From Arcticibacter sp. (GTDB taxonomy: Bacteria; Bacteroidota; Bacteroidia; 2-12-FULL-35-15), in contig JAJNQB010000006.1 in NCBI GenBank assembly GCA_021155045.1, positions 279,717 through 343,716 on the forward strand: a DNA stretch of 64,000 nucleotides, given 5' to 3'. The position numbers were made by a program, and so were the translations under genes. Under the pieces are notes generated by a model. That model was not told the origin of the DNA. It searched no databases and saw only the letters and a list, made by a program, of their open reading frames with translations. Of the stretch, positions 26,430 to 34,142 are shown piece by piece. The first letter of the stretch is position 1. The number at the start of each line of letters is the position of its first letter.

Positions 26430-27833
26430 ATGTACAACAAAATCAATTCTGATATAGTTTCTCAATTAAAACAAATTGTTGGTAACGATTATGTTTTTAT
26501 TGATGAAGATAATTTGGAAAAATATGGGAGAGATGAAACAGAAGATTTACTGTACAAGCCTGAAGTGGTTGTAAAACCTACTAATGCAAATGAAATTTCT
26601 GAAATTTTAAAATTAGCAAATAAGCATTTAATTTCTGTTACTCCTCGTGCAGCAGGAACAGGATTAAGTGGAGGTGCTTTACCAATTTATGGTGGAATAA
26701 TTTTGTCTGTTGAACGATTCAATAAAATAATTGAAATTGATGAACGTAATTTACAAGCTACTGTTGAACCAGGCGTTATTAATGAAGTTTTTCAAAATAC
26801 TGTAAAAGAAAAAGGATTGTTTTATCCTCCAGACCCAGCAAGTAAAGGTTCTTGTTTTTTAGGAGGTAATGTTGCTGAAAGTAGTGGTGGTCCAAAATGT
26901 GTGAAATACGGAACCACAAAAGATTATATCTTAAATCTCGAAGTTGTTTTACCTACCGGAGAAATTATTATTACAGGAGCAAATACCTTAAAAAATTCTA
27001 CGGGTTATAATTTAACTCAGTTAATTGTAGGTAGCGAAGGAACTTTAGGAATAGTAACTAAGATTTTTGTAAAGTTAATTCCTTTACCTAAACACGATTT
27101 GCTGATGCTTGTTCCATTCAATAATTTAGACCAAGCTTGTGAAGCTGTTAGCGAAGTATTTAGAGCAGGGTTTGTTCCAAGTGCAATGGAATTAATGGAA
27201 AGAGATGCTTTGCTTTGGGTAACAAAACATGTTGAAAGTAATATTGTTAAAATAGCAGAAGAAACACAAGCTCATTTATTGATTGAAGTGGATGGAAATA
27301 ATTTAGATACCTTGATGCTAGAAATGGAAGCCATTGCTGATTTGATGAATCAATATGCTATTGGCGAAATTTTATTTGCAGAGTCGGCTGCACAAAAAGA
27401 AGAATTGTGGAAATTGAGAAGAAAAATAAATGAAGCAGTAACAAGTAATGCTATCAGTAAAGAGCAAGATGTGGTGGTGCCAAGAGCCGAATTGCCAGCT
27501 TTGGTAAAAGGAATAAAAGAAATTGGAGTTAATTATAAATTTTCAAGTGTTTGTTATGGTCATGCAGGTGATGGCAATTTACATGTACGGATTATAAAAG
27601 GAAATTTAACAGACGAACAATGGAATGGTGATTACATTAAAAAAGCAATTGCCGAAACATTTACGTTGTGTAAAAAGCTAGGAGGAACAATCAGCGGAGA
27701 ACACGGAATAGGTTTAATACAACAAGAATATATGCATATTGTGTTTGATCAAACAACGATACAATTACAAAAAAATATTAAAAAATTATTCGACCCGAAT
27801 AATATTTTAAACCCGGGAAAAATGTTTAATTAA
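26430..27833 (+). CDS. FAD-linked oxidase, GlcD/D-lactate dehydrogenase type
   Basis: Flavoprotein of the glycolate oxidase subunit D / D-2-hydroxyacid dehydrogenase family. The PCMH-type FAD-binding domain spans about 35-215, with TPRAAGTGLSGGALP and PPDPASKGSCFLGGNVAESSGG. The C-terminal oxidase domain includes GHAGDGNLHVR and ends in the typical LFDPNNILNPGKMF. The length of 467 residues is normal for stand-alone members, which oxidise D-lactate, glycolate or related acids to 2-oxoacids. No GlcE/GlcF partner is adjacent. Cytoplasmic or membrane-peripheral. Substrate not determinable. Confidence 0.88.
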   Translation: MYNKINSDIVSQLKQIVGNDYVFIDEDNLEKYGRDETEDLLYKPEVVVKPTNANEISEILKLANKHLISVTPRAAGTGLSGGALPIYGGIILSVERFNKIIEIDERNLQATVEPGVINEVFQNTVKEKGLFYPPDPASKGSCFLGGNVAESSGGPKCVKYGTTKDYILNLEVVLPTGEIIITGANTLKNSTGYNLTQLIVGSEGTLGIVTKIFVKLIPLPKHDLLMLVPFNNLDQACEAVSEVFRAGFVPSAMELMERDALLWVTKHVESNIVKIAEETQAHLLIEVDGNNLDTLMLEMEAIADLMNQYAIGEILFAESAAQKEELWKLRRKINEAVTSNAISKEQDVVVPRAELPALVKGIKEIGVNYKFSSVCYGHAGDGNLHVRIIKGNLTDEQWNGDYIKKAIAETFTLCKKLGGTISGEHGIGLIQQEYMHIVFDQTTIQLQKNIKKLFDPNNILNPGKMFN

Positions 27834-28080
27834 ATTGTTGTTTTTCAAACAACAAATCAATTTTTTCTGCTAATTCATAATCTTTCCTTGTAATCGTATT
27901 TTCTTTATCGTGTGTACAAAGCGTAAATATAATTGTATTATAATTTTGAACTCTAAAATCGGGATGATGATTTAATTCATCTGCAATTTTACTCAAAGAC
28001 TGTAGCTTTTCAATTATTTCTGAAAATGATTTTAATTTAAACTCCTTTTCTAGCTTATTATTAATAATGTTCCAATTCAT
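27826..28080 (-). CDS. pterin-4a-carbinolamine dehydratase
   Basis: Dehydrates 4a-hydroxytetrahydrobiopterin formed by aromatic amino acid hydroxylases, so that the cofactor can be recycled. The active-site HHPDF appears in ELNHHPDFRVQNYN, followed by the conserved TLCTH segment and the C-terminal ITRKDYELAEKID. The length of 84 residues is slightly short but normal for bacterial forms. The gene starts 20 bases inside phhA and is translationally coupled to it, which matches the functional link. The 3' end overlaps the 3' end of the GlcD-like gene by 8 bases. Confidence 0.92.
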   Translation of the reverse strand: MNWNIINNKLEKEFKLKSFSEIIEKLQSLSKIADELNHHPDFRVQNYNTIIFTLCTHDKENTITRKDYELAEKIDLLFEKQQFN

Positions 28081-28795
28081 ATCTTTTTTTGTTTAAAAAT
28101 TTATCTGCTTTTTCAATCGATGAAAATAGTTCATCAAAAGAATAAATACTTATGTACTCTTCTTGCATCACATCTGTTCTGAAATTTTTATTCATTACTT
28201 GTTCAATATCAAAATCAGTAATTTTTACTGTGTTTGATGTTGCTCTGTTTGTTTCTCCAAAAGAAGAAATAATCCCTGCTCCGTAAGCTTTTGATTCGTT
28301 TTCACGAATTACACCAAATTCAATAGTAAACCAATATAGTCTTTGTAATGCAATTATAGCATCTTTATTTTGAATGTATTTGTTACCAAGCTTCCCAAAT
28401 TCAAAAGCAAAATCAGAAAACACAGGATGTGACAGTAAAGGAATATGACCAAAAATATCGTGAAACATATCAGGTTCTTCTAAGTAATCTAGATTTTCTG
28501 GACTTCTTAGCCATGTTGAAGAACAAAATCTTTTTTTAGCAAGTAGTTCAAAAAAATCTTCAACGGGAATTAATCCTTTTACTACTTCAATTTGCCAGCC
28601 TGTTTTTCCTAAAAAATAATTATTTAAATTTTTGAAATTTGGAATAGAATTAGCATTTAGAACATCTCTCATATCGATAAGAGCATTTAAATATTCTTTA
28701 CAACCTTTTTGTTTAAGATTATCATGTTGTCTTCTGAAGAGTGTATTCCAAACCCATTCATCTTTTTTTGTGTACTTGTTCATTTCTTGTTTCAT
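28061..28795 (-). CDS. phhA: phenylalanine 4-monooxygenase
   Basis: Non-haem iron, tetrahydropterin-dependent enzyme converting phenylalanine to tyrosine. The iron ligands are visible as H112 and H117 in EEPDMFHDIFGHIPLL, and E159 in LYWFTIEFG. The protein has 244 residues and, like other bacterial enzymes, lacks the ACT regulatory domain of the animal enzyme. The ATG at 28795 gives MKQEMNKYTKK; the Met four codons later is an alternative. The pterin dehydratase gene overlaps its end. Upstream lie a leader ORF with FYYY and a terminator hairpin (28827-28852) that looks like an attenuator, so expression probably responds to charged tRNA-Tyr or tRNA-Phe. Confidence 0.95.
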   Translation of the reverse strand: MKQEMNKYTKKDEWVWNTLFRRQHDNLKQKGCKEYLNALIDMRDVLNANSIPNFKNLNNYFLGKTGWQIEVVKGLIPVEDFFELLAKKRFCSSTWLRSPENLDYLEEPDMFHDIFGHIPLLSHPVFSDFAFEFGKLGNKYIQNKDAIIALQRLYWFTIEFGVIRENESKAYGAGIISSFGETNRATSNTVKITDFDIEQVMNKNFRTDVMQEEYISIYSFDELFSSIEKADKFLNKKRYELEHY

Positions 28796-28826
28796 TGTGT
28801 TGTTTTTTTAGTTTATGGAAATAAAA

Positions 28827-28852
28827 AAGCCCAGTTCCTAAGAACTGGGCTT
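28827..28852 (-). terminator. attenuator terminator upstream of phhA
   Basis: Perfect 11-bp stem (28827-28837 with 28842-28852), 4-base loop, followed on the minus strand by a T-run. It stands between the leader ORF and phhA. The 9-base segment 28840-28848, largely in the 5' arm on the transcript, is perfectly complementary to 28886-28894 at the end of the leader ORF. This gives a mutually exclusive antiterminator pairing. Confidence 0.85.
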
Positions 28853-28880
28853 ATATGTTTAATATAATACGAATTGTTAA

Positions 28881-28946
28881 TTACACCAGTTCTTGTTCAG
28901 AGCTAGCATAATAGTAAAAACGAACTATAATAGATGTGCTTTTCAT
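28881..28946 (-). CDS. putative aromatic leader peptide of phhA
   Basis: ORF of 21 codons on the minus strand, ATG at 28946 and TAA at 28881-28883. It reads MKSTSIIV, then RFYYY at residues 9-13, then ASSEQELV. A run of one Phe and three Tyr codons is what a ribosome-stalling control peptide for tyrosine synthesis would need. A -7 promoter box ends 8 bases upstream, and the terminator hairpin lies 28 bases downstream. The last codons contain the strand that can pair with the terminator's 5' arm. No protein homology is expected or claimed; the call rests on position, codon content and RNA pairing. Confidence 0.75.
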   Translation of the reverse strand: MKSTSIIVRFYYYASSEQELV

Positions 28947-28954
28947 TGTTGGGA

Positions 28955-28962
28955 CAAATGTA
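28955..28962 (-). promoter_or_regulatory. -7 promoter box for the leader-phhA transcript
   Basis: On the minus strand TACATTTG (28962 to 28955) matches TAnnTTTG. The upstream TTG is at a short spacing (14), so the -33 element is weak. It lies just past the stop of the YfhO gene. Confidence 0.55.
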
Positions 28963-28973
28963 TAAAATTTATT

Positions 28974-31496
28974 TTACAATTCCTTTTTCTTCCAAGCCAT
29001 AAATAAACCTGCACCAACAAAAGCAAATAAAAGTAAACAACTAGCTAAAGATATTTTTTCGCCAGTATAATATTTTGTCGGTTCAAATTTGAATTCAATG
29101 GTATGCTTACCAGCAGGAATGCGCATTGCTCTTAAAACCCAATTAGCAGAAAAATAAGGTTTTTGTTCCCCATCAATATATGCGTTCCAGTCTTTGTAAT
29201 AAATTTCAGAAAACACAGCAAGTTGTTCTTCTGAAGTTTCGCTTTCATATTTTAGGTTATTTGCTTTATAATCCGTTAAACGAATACTTCCTTTTGTGTC
29301 TGCCTTAGGTGTGAATCCATCTAAGTTGCTTTTATATCGTTCATCAATTACTGCGGTAGTTGCAGGGTTTATTTCTCCAACAGCTTTTAGTTCTTCGTCT
29401 GCATTTTTTACCATTTTAATATCATTTACAAACCAAGCATTACCTAAAGCATATCTGTTTTGTAAAGGTGCAGCTGCTGTGTTGTAAATCACATAACGTG
29501 TGTTTAACATATTTAAAACTCCTTGTTGTGCAAATGTTGCTCGTAACGATGAGTCAGTAGGATTTGATTTAAGCGTACTATAAATATTTTGAATTTCAGT
29601 TTGAATTTGATTTTCAATTAATTCTTGATAGCGTCTTAATTTTGCAGCATGGTATCCACCAATTGATTTGTGGTAGTAGGAAGTGCTAGCATCATTAAAA
29701 GTACTTACACCCATGTTTAATACTCTATAATTAGGGTCTTTGTCTTCTAAAATTTCTTTATCAGCCGTTGTTAATATAAAAGGATTTTTTGCTTCTTGTT
29801 TTGATGTAAAATTCTTATCGTTCAAATACCCTTTATCAACCATTGCTAAGTCTAATAGTATCAAAATCCCCAAAAGAGGAATTAAAATACCCTTGTTGAT
29901 TTTCGATTTTAAATAAAGCCATACCGCAATTGCTCCAACAGATATAAATAAGAAGCTTCTTATGGCATCTGATTTGAAAATAGCAATACGTGCTATTTCA
30001 ATGTTGTCCATAAATTTTTGAGCAACGTCAGCACCATTGCTATCAGCTATTTGCTTGTATATTTTATCGTATTCATCTTCTCCAAAAAAACTATTAAAAA
30101 CAGTTGGCATTAGATAAAATAATAAGGATAAACCACCAGTTAAGGCAAATGCTGTTATAAAAGCATTTTGAACAGATATTTCTTTTTTTACGAATGCTAA
30201 TTTTATTTTTTTAGACAAAATGTCGGGTGTTTTAAAAATCTTATCGAGTGCTAATACTGCTAATATAGGAATACACACTTCCGCTAATGTAAGCATCATA
30301 GAAGGCGCTCTAAATTTATTGTAACCTGGTACATAATGTAAAAAGAAATCTGTAAGAGGCATAAAGTTTTTCCCCCACGATAATAAAACAGAAAAAATTG
30401 TTATCCCCAGCAATGCCCATTTCATTCTTCCTTCAACAATGAATAAACCTAACACAAAAAGAAAAACAACTATTGCTCCAGAATAAGGAGAATCTGTAAA
30501 AGGTTGGTCGCCCCAATATTGTCCCATTCCGCTGATGCTGGGTTTCATTTGAGCATCCACATCTTTTAAAGCTGATTTATTTTCTTCAACTTTAATAGAC
30601 GATGAACGACCTTTAAATCCGGGAATCATTAATGTAAATGTTTCTGATTTGCCCATGCTCCAAGCCAATAAATAATCTTTATCCAAACCTGTAGTTTGAT
30701 TTTCTTTATTTGCAGTTAATTCTGATGGTCCACGAATAGTATATTTTGCATAATCATAAGTATTCCAAAGATTAGTGATATTACACCCAACAGCTAATAT
30801 CCCTGCAAGTGCAAAAACTGCAAAACTTTTAGCTATATCTTTAAATTCTTTTTGTTTAAAACGAGCAAACCATTCAATAGCCACATATATCATCAAAGCC
30901 AAAACTAAATAGTATGTTATTTGTACGTGATTACATAAAATTTCTAATGACATAAAAAGAGCAGTTAATGCACCGCCTAATAAATATTTTCCTCTGCAAA
31001 CTAAAATTACTCCAGCAAAAACGGGAGCAATATATCCAATAGCTAAAGCCTGTGTATTATGACCAGCTGCAATGATGATAAAAAAGAATGCAGAAAAACC
31101 AAATGCAATAGAGCCAATTGTACTCAGCCATTTGTCAACTTTTAATACAAGTAATAAAATAAAAAATCCAAACATATATGTAAAAACCATGTTTGCTGGT
31201 GTTGGAAACCAAAGCATAAAAACATTTCGCAATGGAGTTATAAAATTATTTGGATAACGAATAGAAATTTGATAGGCTGGCATTCCTCCAAACATAGAGT
31301 TAGTCCATAAAGCTTCTTCATTGTATTTATCTCGGTGGTCATTTACTTCCTTCGCCATTCCTTTATTCAACATCATATCACTTTGTTGAATTACCTTGCC
31401 TTTTAATAAAGGAGTAAAATAACCAAATGTTAATGTTATAAAAATTGCAATTGCAGCAATAATGGGTAGTAATGATTTTAAATTCAAGTTCTTCAT
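28974..31496 (-). CDS. YfhO family membrane protein
   Basis: Large polytopic membrane protein of 840 residues with about twelve hydrophobic segments, a large extracytoplasmic part (about 570-810) and a final membrane segment near the C-terminus. YfhO-family proteins have a GT-C-like fold and are suspected glycosyltransferases acting on lipid-linked sugars. The segment FTPLLKGKVIQQSDMM after the first helix holds the acidic/polar loop typical of GT-C proteins. The frame runs to 31559, but the ATG at 31496 begins MKNLNLKSLLPIIAAIAIF and is chosen. A -7 box (31519-31526) lies upstream. Substrate unknown. Confidence 0.85.
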   Translation of the reverse strand: MKNLNLKSLLPIIAAIAIFITLTFGYFTPLLKGKVIQQSDMMLNKGMAKEVNDHRDKYNEEALWTNSMFGGMPAYQISIRYPNNFITPLRNVFMLWFPTPANMVFTYMFGFFILLLVLKVDKWLSTIGSIAFGFSAFFFIIIAAGHNTQALAIGYIAPVFAGVILVCRGKYLLGGALTALFMSLEILCNHVQITYYLVLALMIYVAIEWFARFKQKEFKDIAKSFAVFALAGILAVGCNITNLWNTYDYAKYTIRGPSELTANKENQTTGLDKDYLLAWSMGKSETFTLMIPGFKGRSSSIKVEENKSALKDVDAQMKPSISGMGQYWGDQPFTDSPYSGAIVVFLFVLGLFIVEGRMKWALLGITIFSVLLSWGKNFMPLTDFFLHYVPGYNKFRAPSMMLTLAEVCIPILAVLALDKIFKTPDILSKKIKLAFVKKEISVQNAFITAFALTGGLSLLFYLMPTVFNSFFGEDEYDKIYKQIADSNGADVAQKFMDNIEIARIAIFKSDAIRSFLFISVGAIAVWLYLKSKINKGILIPLLGILILLDLAMVDKGYLNDKNFTSKQEAKNPFILTTADKEILEDKDPNYRVLNMGVSTFNDASTSYYHKSIGGYHAAKLRRYQELIENQIQTEIQNIYSTLKSNPTDSSLRATFAQQGVLNMLNTRYVIYNTAAAPLQNRYALGNAWFVNDIKMVKNADEELKAVGEINPATTAVIDERYKSNLDGFTPKADTKGSIRLTDYKANNLKYESETSEEQLAVFSEIYYKDWNAYIDGEQKPYFSANWVLRAMRIPAGKHTIEFKFEPTKYYTGEKISLASCLLLFAFVGAGLFMAWKKKEL

Positions 31497-31518
31497 AATT
31501 CTATTATAATTTGAATAA

Positions 31519-31526
31519 CAAATATA
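31519..31526 (-). promoter_or_regulatory. -7 promoter box for the YfhO gene
   Basis: TATATTTG on the minus strand, with TTTG at 31554-31551 as a possible -33 element at a somewhat long spacing of 24. Confidence 0.5.
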
Positions 31527-31605
31527 GTATTTATTACAATCATTAATGAGCAAAATCATTTAATCAATTACCTTAAATTAGGTAGCTTCACACAGTATAT
31601 TTATG

Positions 31606-31613
31606 TATTTTTG
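31606..31613 (+). promoter_or_regulatory. -7 promoter box for the 2-oxoglutarate oxygenase gene
   Basis: TATTTTTG matches TAnnTTTG and lies 21 bases before the ATG at 31635. No clear -33 element. Confidence 0.4.
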
Positions 31614-31634
31614 TGATAATTAATAATATTTTTT

Positions 31635-32453
31635 ATGACCAATTTATTAAATCCAGAATTACTTTCTGAAAATAAAATATCTGAGATTCGTTCAGCTTTT
31701 GAAAATGCACAGCCTTGCAAACATATTGCTGTTCCCAATTTTTTAAATGATGAAATAGCAAATTTGTTGTATGAAAACTTTCCGAAGTTAGACGCATTAA
31801 AAGTAAAACGTAAAAGTATCAACGAAAACAAATCTGAAGAATATCATTTAGATAGATACCATCCTGTTTTTTCGCAGTTGAGAGATTTTATGAATTCTCC
31901 AGAAATGTATGCTTGGGTGAGTAAAGTTACTGGAATTGAAAATGTAAGTTCTACTTACGATTCTTTAGGTGCAGGTATTCACCAAGGTGGACCAGGCAGT
32001 TTTGTGGATATACATGTGGATGTAAATATGAATCCAGCAGCAAAACTGCACAGAAGATTAAATATTCTTATTTATCTGAATAAAAATTGGAAAGATGAAT
32101 ACGGTGGGGCGCTCGAATTTTGGGATAAAGATGTAAAAAATTGTATTTCTAAAGTAATGCCTTATTTTAATCAAGCGGCAATTATGGTAACGGATGAAAC
32201 TTCTTATCATGGTTATGCAAAAATAAATATACCAGATGATGAAAGTCGGAAATCGTTTTACTGTTATTATTACACACCAGCAGGAAAAGATGTCGTTTTT
32301 CGTGATTCACGATTTAAAACACGCCCAGATGAAAGTACCACAAAAACAATTATTACTGAAGTTAAAGAAACGTTAAAAATAAATGCAAAACGATTTTTAA
32401 AAGCAATTGGTGTTACTTCATTAGATTTCCAAGATAAAAATAAAGAAAAATAA
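31635..32453 (+). CDS. 2-oxoglutarate/Fe(II)-dependent oxygenase, prolyl 4-hydroxylase-like
   Basis: Double-stranded beta-helix oxygenase. The iron-binding triad is visible as H127 and D129 (FVDIHVDVN) and H192 (TSYHGY), with a 2-oxoglutarate-binding Arg in the following SRKSFYCYYY segment. LNILIYLNKNWKDEYGGALEFW is the strand region typical of the 2OG-FeII_Oxy_3 / P4Hc group. The substrate could be a protein side chain or a small molecule; bacterial members often sit near polysaccharide genes, but the neighbours here (yfhO divergent, murQ downstream) do not settle it. Length 272. Confidence 0.88.
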   Translation: MTNLLNPELLSENKISEIRSAFENAQPCKHIAVPNFLNDEIANLLYENFPKLDALKVKRKSINENKSEEYHLDRYHPVFSQLRDFMNSPEMYAWVSKVTGIENVSSTYDSLGAGIHQGGPGSFVDIHVDVNMNPAAKLHRRLNILIYLNKNWKDEYGGALEFWDKDVKNCISKVMPYFNQAAIMVTDETSYHGYAKINIPDDESRKSFYCYYYTPAGKDVVFRDSRFKTRPDESTTKTIITEVKETLKINAKRFLKAIGVTSLDFQDKNKEK

Positions 32454-32455
32454 TT

Positions 32456-32500
32456 CGCTGATTTCAGCGCTTGTTCACTTTTTTCCTCTCGAGAGGGGAG
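32456..32500. repeat. two small palindromes between the oxygenase and murQ
   Basis: CGCTGATTTCAGCG (32456-32469) and CCTCTCGAGAGG (32485-32496) are perfect palindromes in the gap. The first could be a weak terminator. The second resembles CTCGAGAG-type repeats in Bacteroidota intergenic regions. Confidence 0.4.
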
Positions 32501-32581
32501 TGGTGCTTCGAAAACAGATTACAAGTTAGGGATGAATTGTAAAAAATTATCTTGGTTTAATTTTTTAGAAAGAAACTATAA

Positions 32582-33400
32582 ATGGAAAAAACAACTGAAT
32601 CAGATTCAAAATATAAAGCACTCGAAAAAATGAGTGTAAAGGAATTGCTTGTAAATATTAATAAAGAAGATAAAACAGTTCCTGATTCAATTGAAAAAGT
32701 AATCCCTAAAATCGAAAAACTTGTTAATGTAATTGTTACTCAAATGAAAAATGGAGGACGATTGTTTTATGTTGGTGCAGGTACAAGTGGCAGATTAGGA
32801 ATAGTTGATGCGAGCGAATGTCCTCCAACATTTGGTGTTGCTCAGGGGTTGGTAATTGGTTTAATTGCTGGTGGCGACAAGGCTATCAGAAAAGCTGTTG
32901 AATTTGCCGAAGATGACACAAAACAAGGTTGGAAAGATTTACAAGCACATAAAATAAATTCAAAAGATATCGTTGTAGGAATTGCTGCTTCTGGTTCAAC
33001 TCCTTATGTAGTTGGAGCTTTAGAAAGCTGCAACAAAAATAAAATTGTTACTGCATGTATTGTTTGTAATAAAGGAAGTAATGTTGCTGCTGCATCCAAG
33101 TATAAAATTGAAATTGTAGTAGGACCCGAATTTGTAACTGGTAGTACAAGAATGAAATCAGGAACAGCACAAAAATTAGTTTTAAATATGATTTCTACTT
33201 CTGTAATGATAAAATTAGGAAGAGTGAAAGGCAACAAAATGGTGGACATGCAATTAAGTAACAATAAGCTAGTTGATAGAGGAACAAATATGGTGATGAA
33301 AGAATTAAAAATTACTTATAAAAAAGCAAATGAACTTCTTTTAAAATATGGAAGTGTAAGAAAGGCTGTTGAAGGATATAGAGCTAGTGAAAAGTTATAA
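32582..33400 (+). CDS. murQ: N-acetylmuramic acid 6-phosphate etherase MurQ
   Basis: Cleaves the lactyl ether of MurNAc-6-phosphate to GlcNAc-6-phosphate and D-lactate in cell wall recycling. SIS-fold protein: LFYVGAGTSGRLGIVDASECPPTFG contains the sugar-phosphate loop and the catalytic E79. AASGSTPYVVGAL, VVGPEFVTGSTRMKSGTAQKLVLNM and the Gly-rich segments are MurQ hallmarks. At 272 residues it is near the short end of the family (about 270-300), lacking some C-terminal residues. The GH3/beta-lactamase fusion at 22192 could supply the upstream amino sugar step, but the two genes are not linked in an operon. Confidence 0.94.
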   Translation: MEKTTESDSKYKALEKMSVKELLVNINKEDKTVPDSIEKVIPKIEKLVNVIVTQMKNGGRLFYVGAGTSGRLGIVDASECPPTFGVAQGLVIGLIAGGDKAIRKAVEFAEDDTKQGWKDLQAHKINSKDIVVGIAASGSTPYVVGALESCNKNKIVTACIVCNKGSNVAAASKYKIEIVVGPEFVTGSTRMKSGTAQKLVLNMISTSVMIKLGRVKGNKMVDMQLSNNKLVDRGTNMVMKELKITYKKANELLLKYGSVRKAVEGYRASEKL

Positions 33401-33477
33401 GATTTCAAAGTTTATTTCCAATATATTCAATCCCTGTGTGCCAATAAAATATTCAACTGATTAACGATTAAAGTCAA

Positions 33478-34047
33478 ATGCAAGATATAGAACCGTTTTA
33501 TAATTGGCGACATCTTTATATTGCCTCAGAAGATGAACGTTCTCCTTTTTATGGGAGAGAATACAGTGAGTTTGAATACACAAATACAATCTACAATTAT
33601 TTAATTCATCCTCAATGGGACGATATTGATTCTCCAACTTTATATATAAAAATTCTTTTTGTAGATTATGAAAAAAGCTTTGCAATTATTGAATTAATTG
33701 GAGAGTGGAATGATTGTATTAACAACGATATAATGATTTTAAAAAGAGACATTATTGAAAAAATAATGGAATATGGAGTAAATAAATTTATTTTAATCGG
33801 TGAAAATATTTTAAATTTTCATTATTCAGATGATTGCTATTATGAAGAATGGTTCGAAGAAGTAGAAGATGGTTGGATAGCATTTTTAAATTTTAGAGAA
33901 CACGTTTTAGTGGAGTACAACAAAGCAAATATTGATTACTATATTTTACTTGGAGGAAAATTAAATGATGTTGCATGGCGTACTTCTCAGCCACAGCAAT
34001 TGTTTGATAAAATAGAATTGTTTGTTCAAAAGAGGTTGGGGCAATAA
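33478..34047 (+). CDS. conserved hypothetical acidic protein
   Basis: Unrecognised protein of 189 residues, likely cytoplasmic: no signal peptide and no membrane segment. It is rich in acidic and aromatic residues, for example YNWRHLYIASEDERSPFYG at the start, HYSDDCYYEEWFEEVEDGW in the middle and WRTSQPQQLFDKIELF at the end. I recall similar proteins as conserved hypotheticals in Bacteroidota. Its alternating beta/alpha pattern (YIKILFVDYEKSFAIIELI, then MILKRDIIEKIMEYGVNKFILIG) suggests a compact alpha/beta fold. It lies between murQ and pruA. No function is claimed. Confidence 0.8.
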   Translation: MQDIEPFYNWRHLYIASEDERSPFYGREYSEFEYTNTIYNYLIHPQWDDIDSPTLYIKILFVDYEKSFAIIELIGEWNDCINNDIMILKRDIIEKIMEYGVNKFILIGENILNFHYSDDCYYEEWFEEVEDGWIAFLNFREHVLVEYNKANIDYYILLGGKLNDVAWRTSQPQQLFDKIELFVQKRLGQ

Positions 34048-34084
34048 AACAAAAGTCAATCTTTTAAGCTGCTTTTCTTTTTCT

Positions 34085-34092
34085 TATATTTG
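34085..34092 (+). promoter_or_regulatory. -7 promoter box for pruA
   Basis: TATATTTG, 50 bases before the ATG at 34143, with a T-rich -33 region 19 bases upstream. Confidence 0.55.
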
Positions 34093-34142
34093 CACCTTAA
34101 TAAAATTTATAATTCATCATTTACAATCATAATCTCTAAATT

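Noticed and set aside
28827..28852. Hairpin read as a plain terminator of the YfhO gene
   Set aside because: It lies over 120 bases after that gene's stop, behind a new promoter box and leader ORF, and directly before phhA; the alternative pairing makes an attenuator the better reading.
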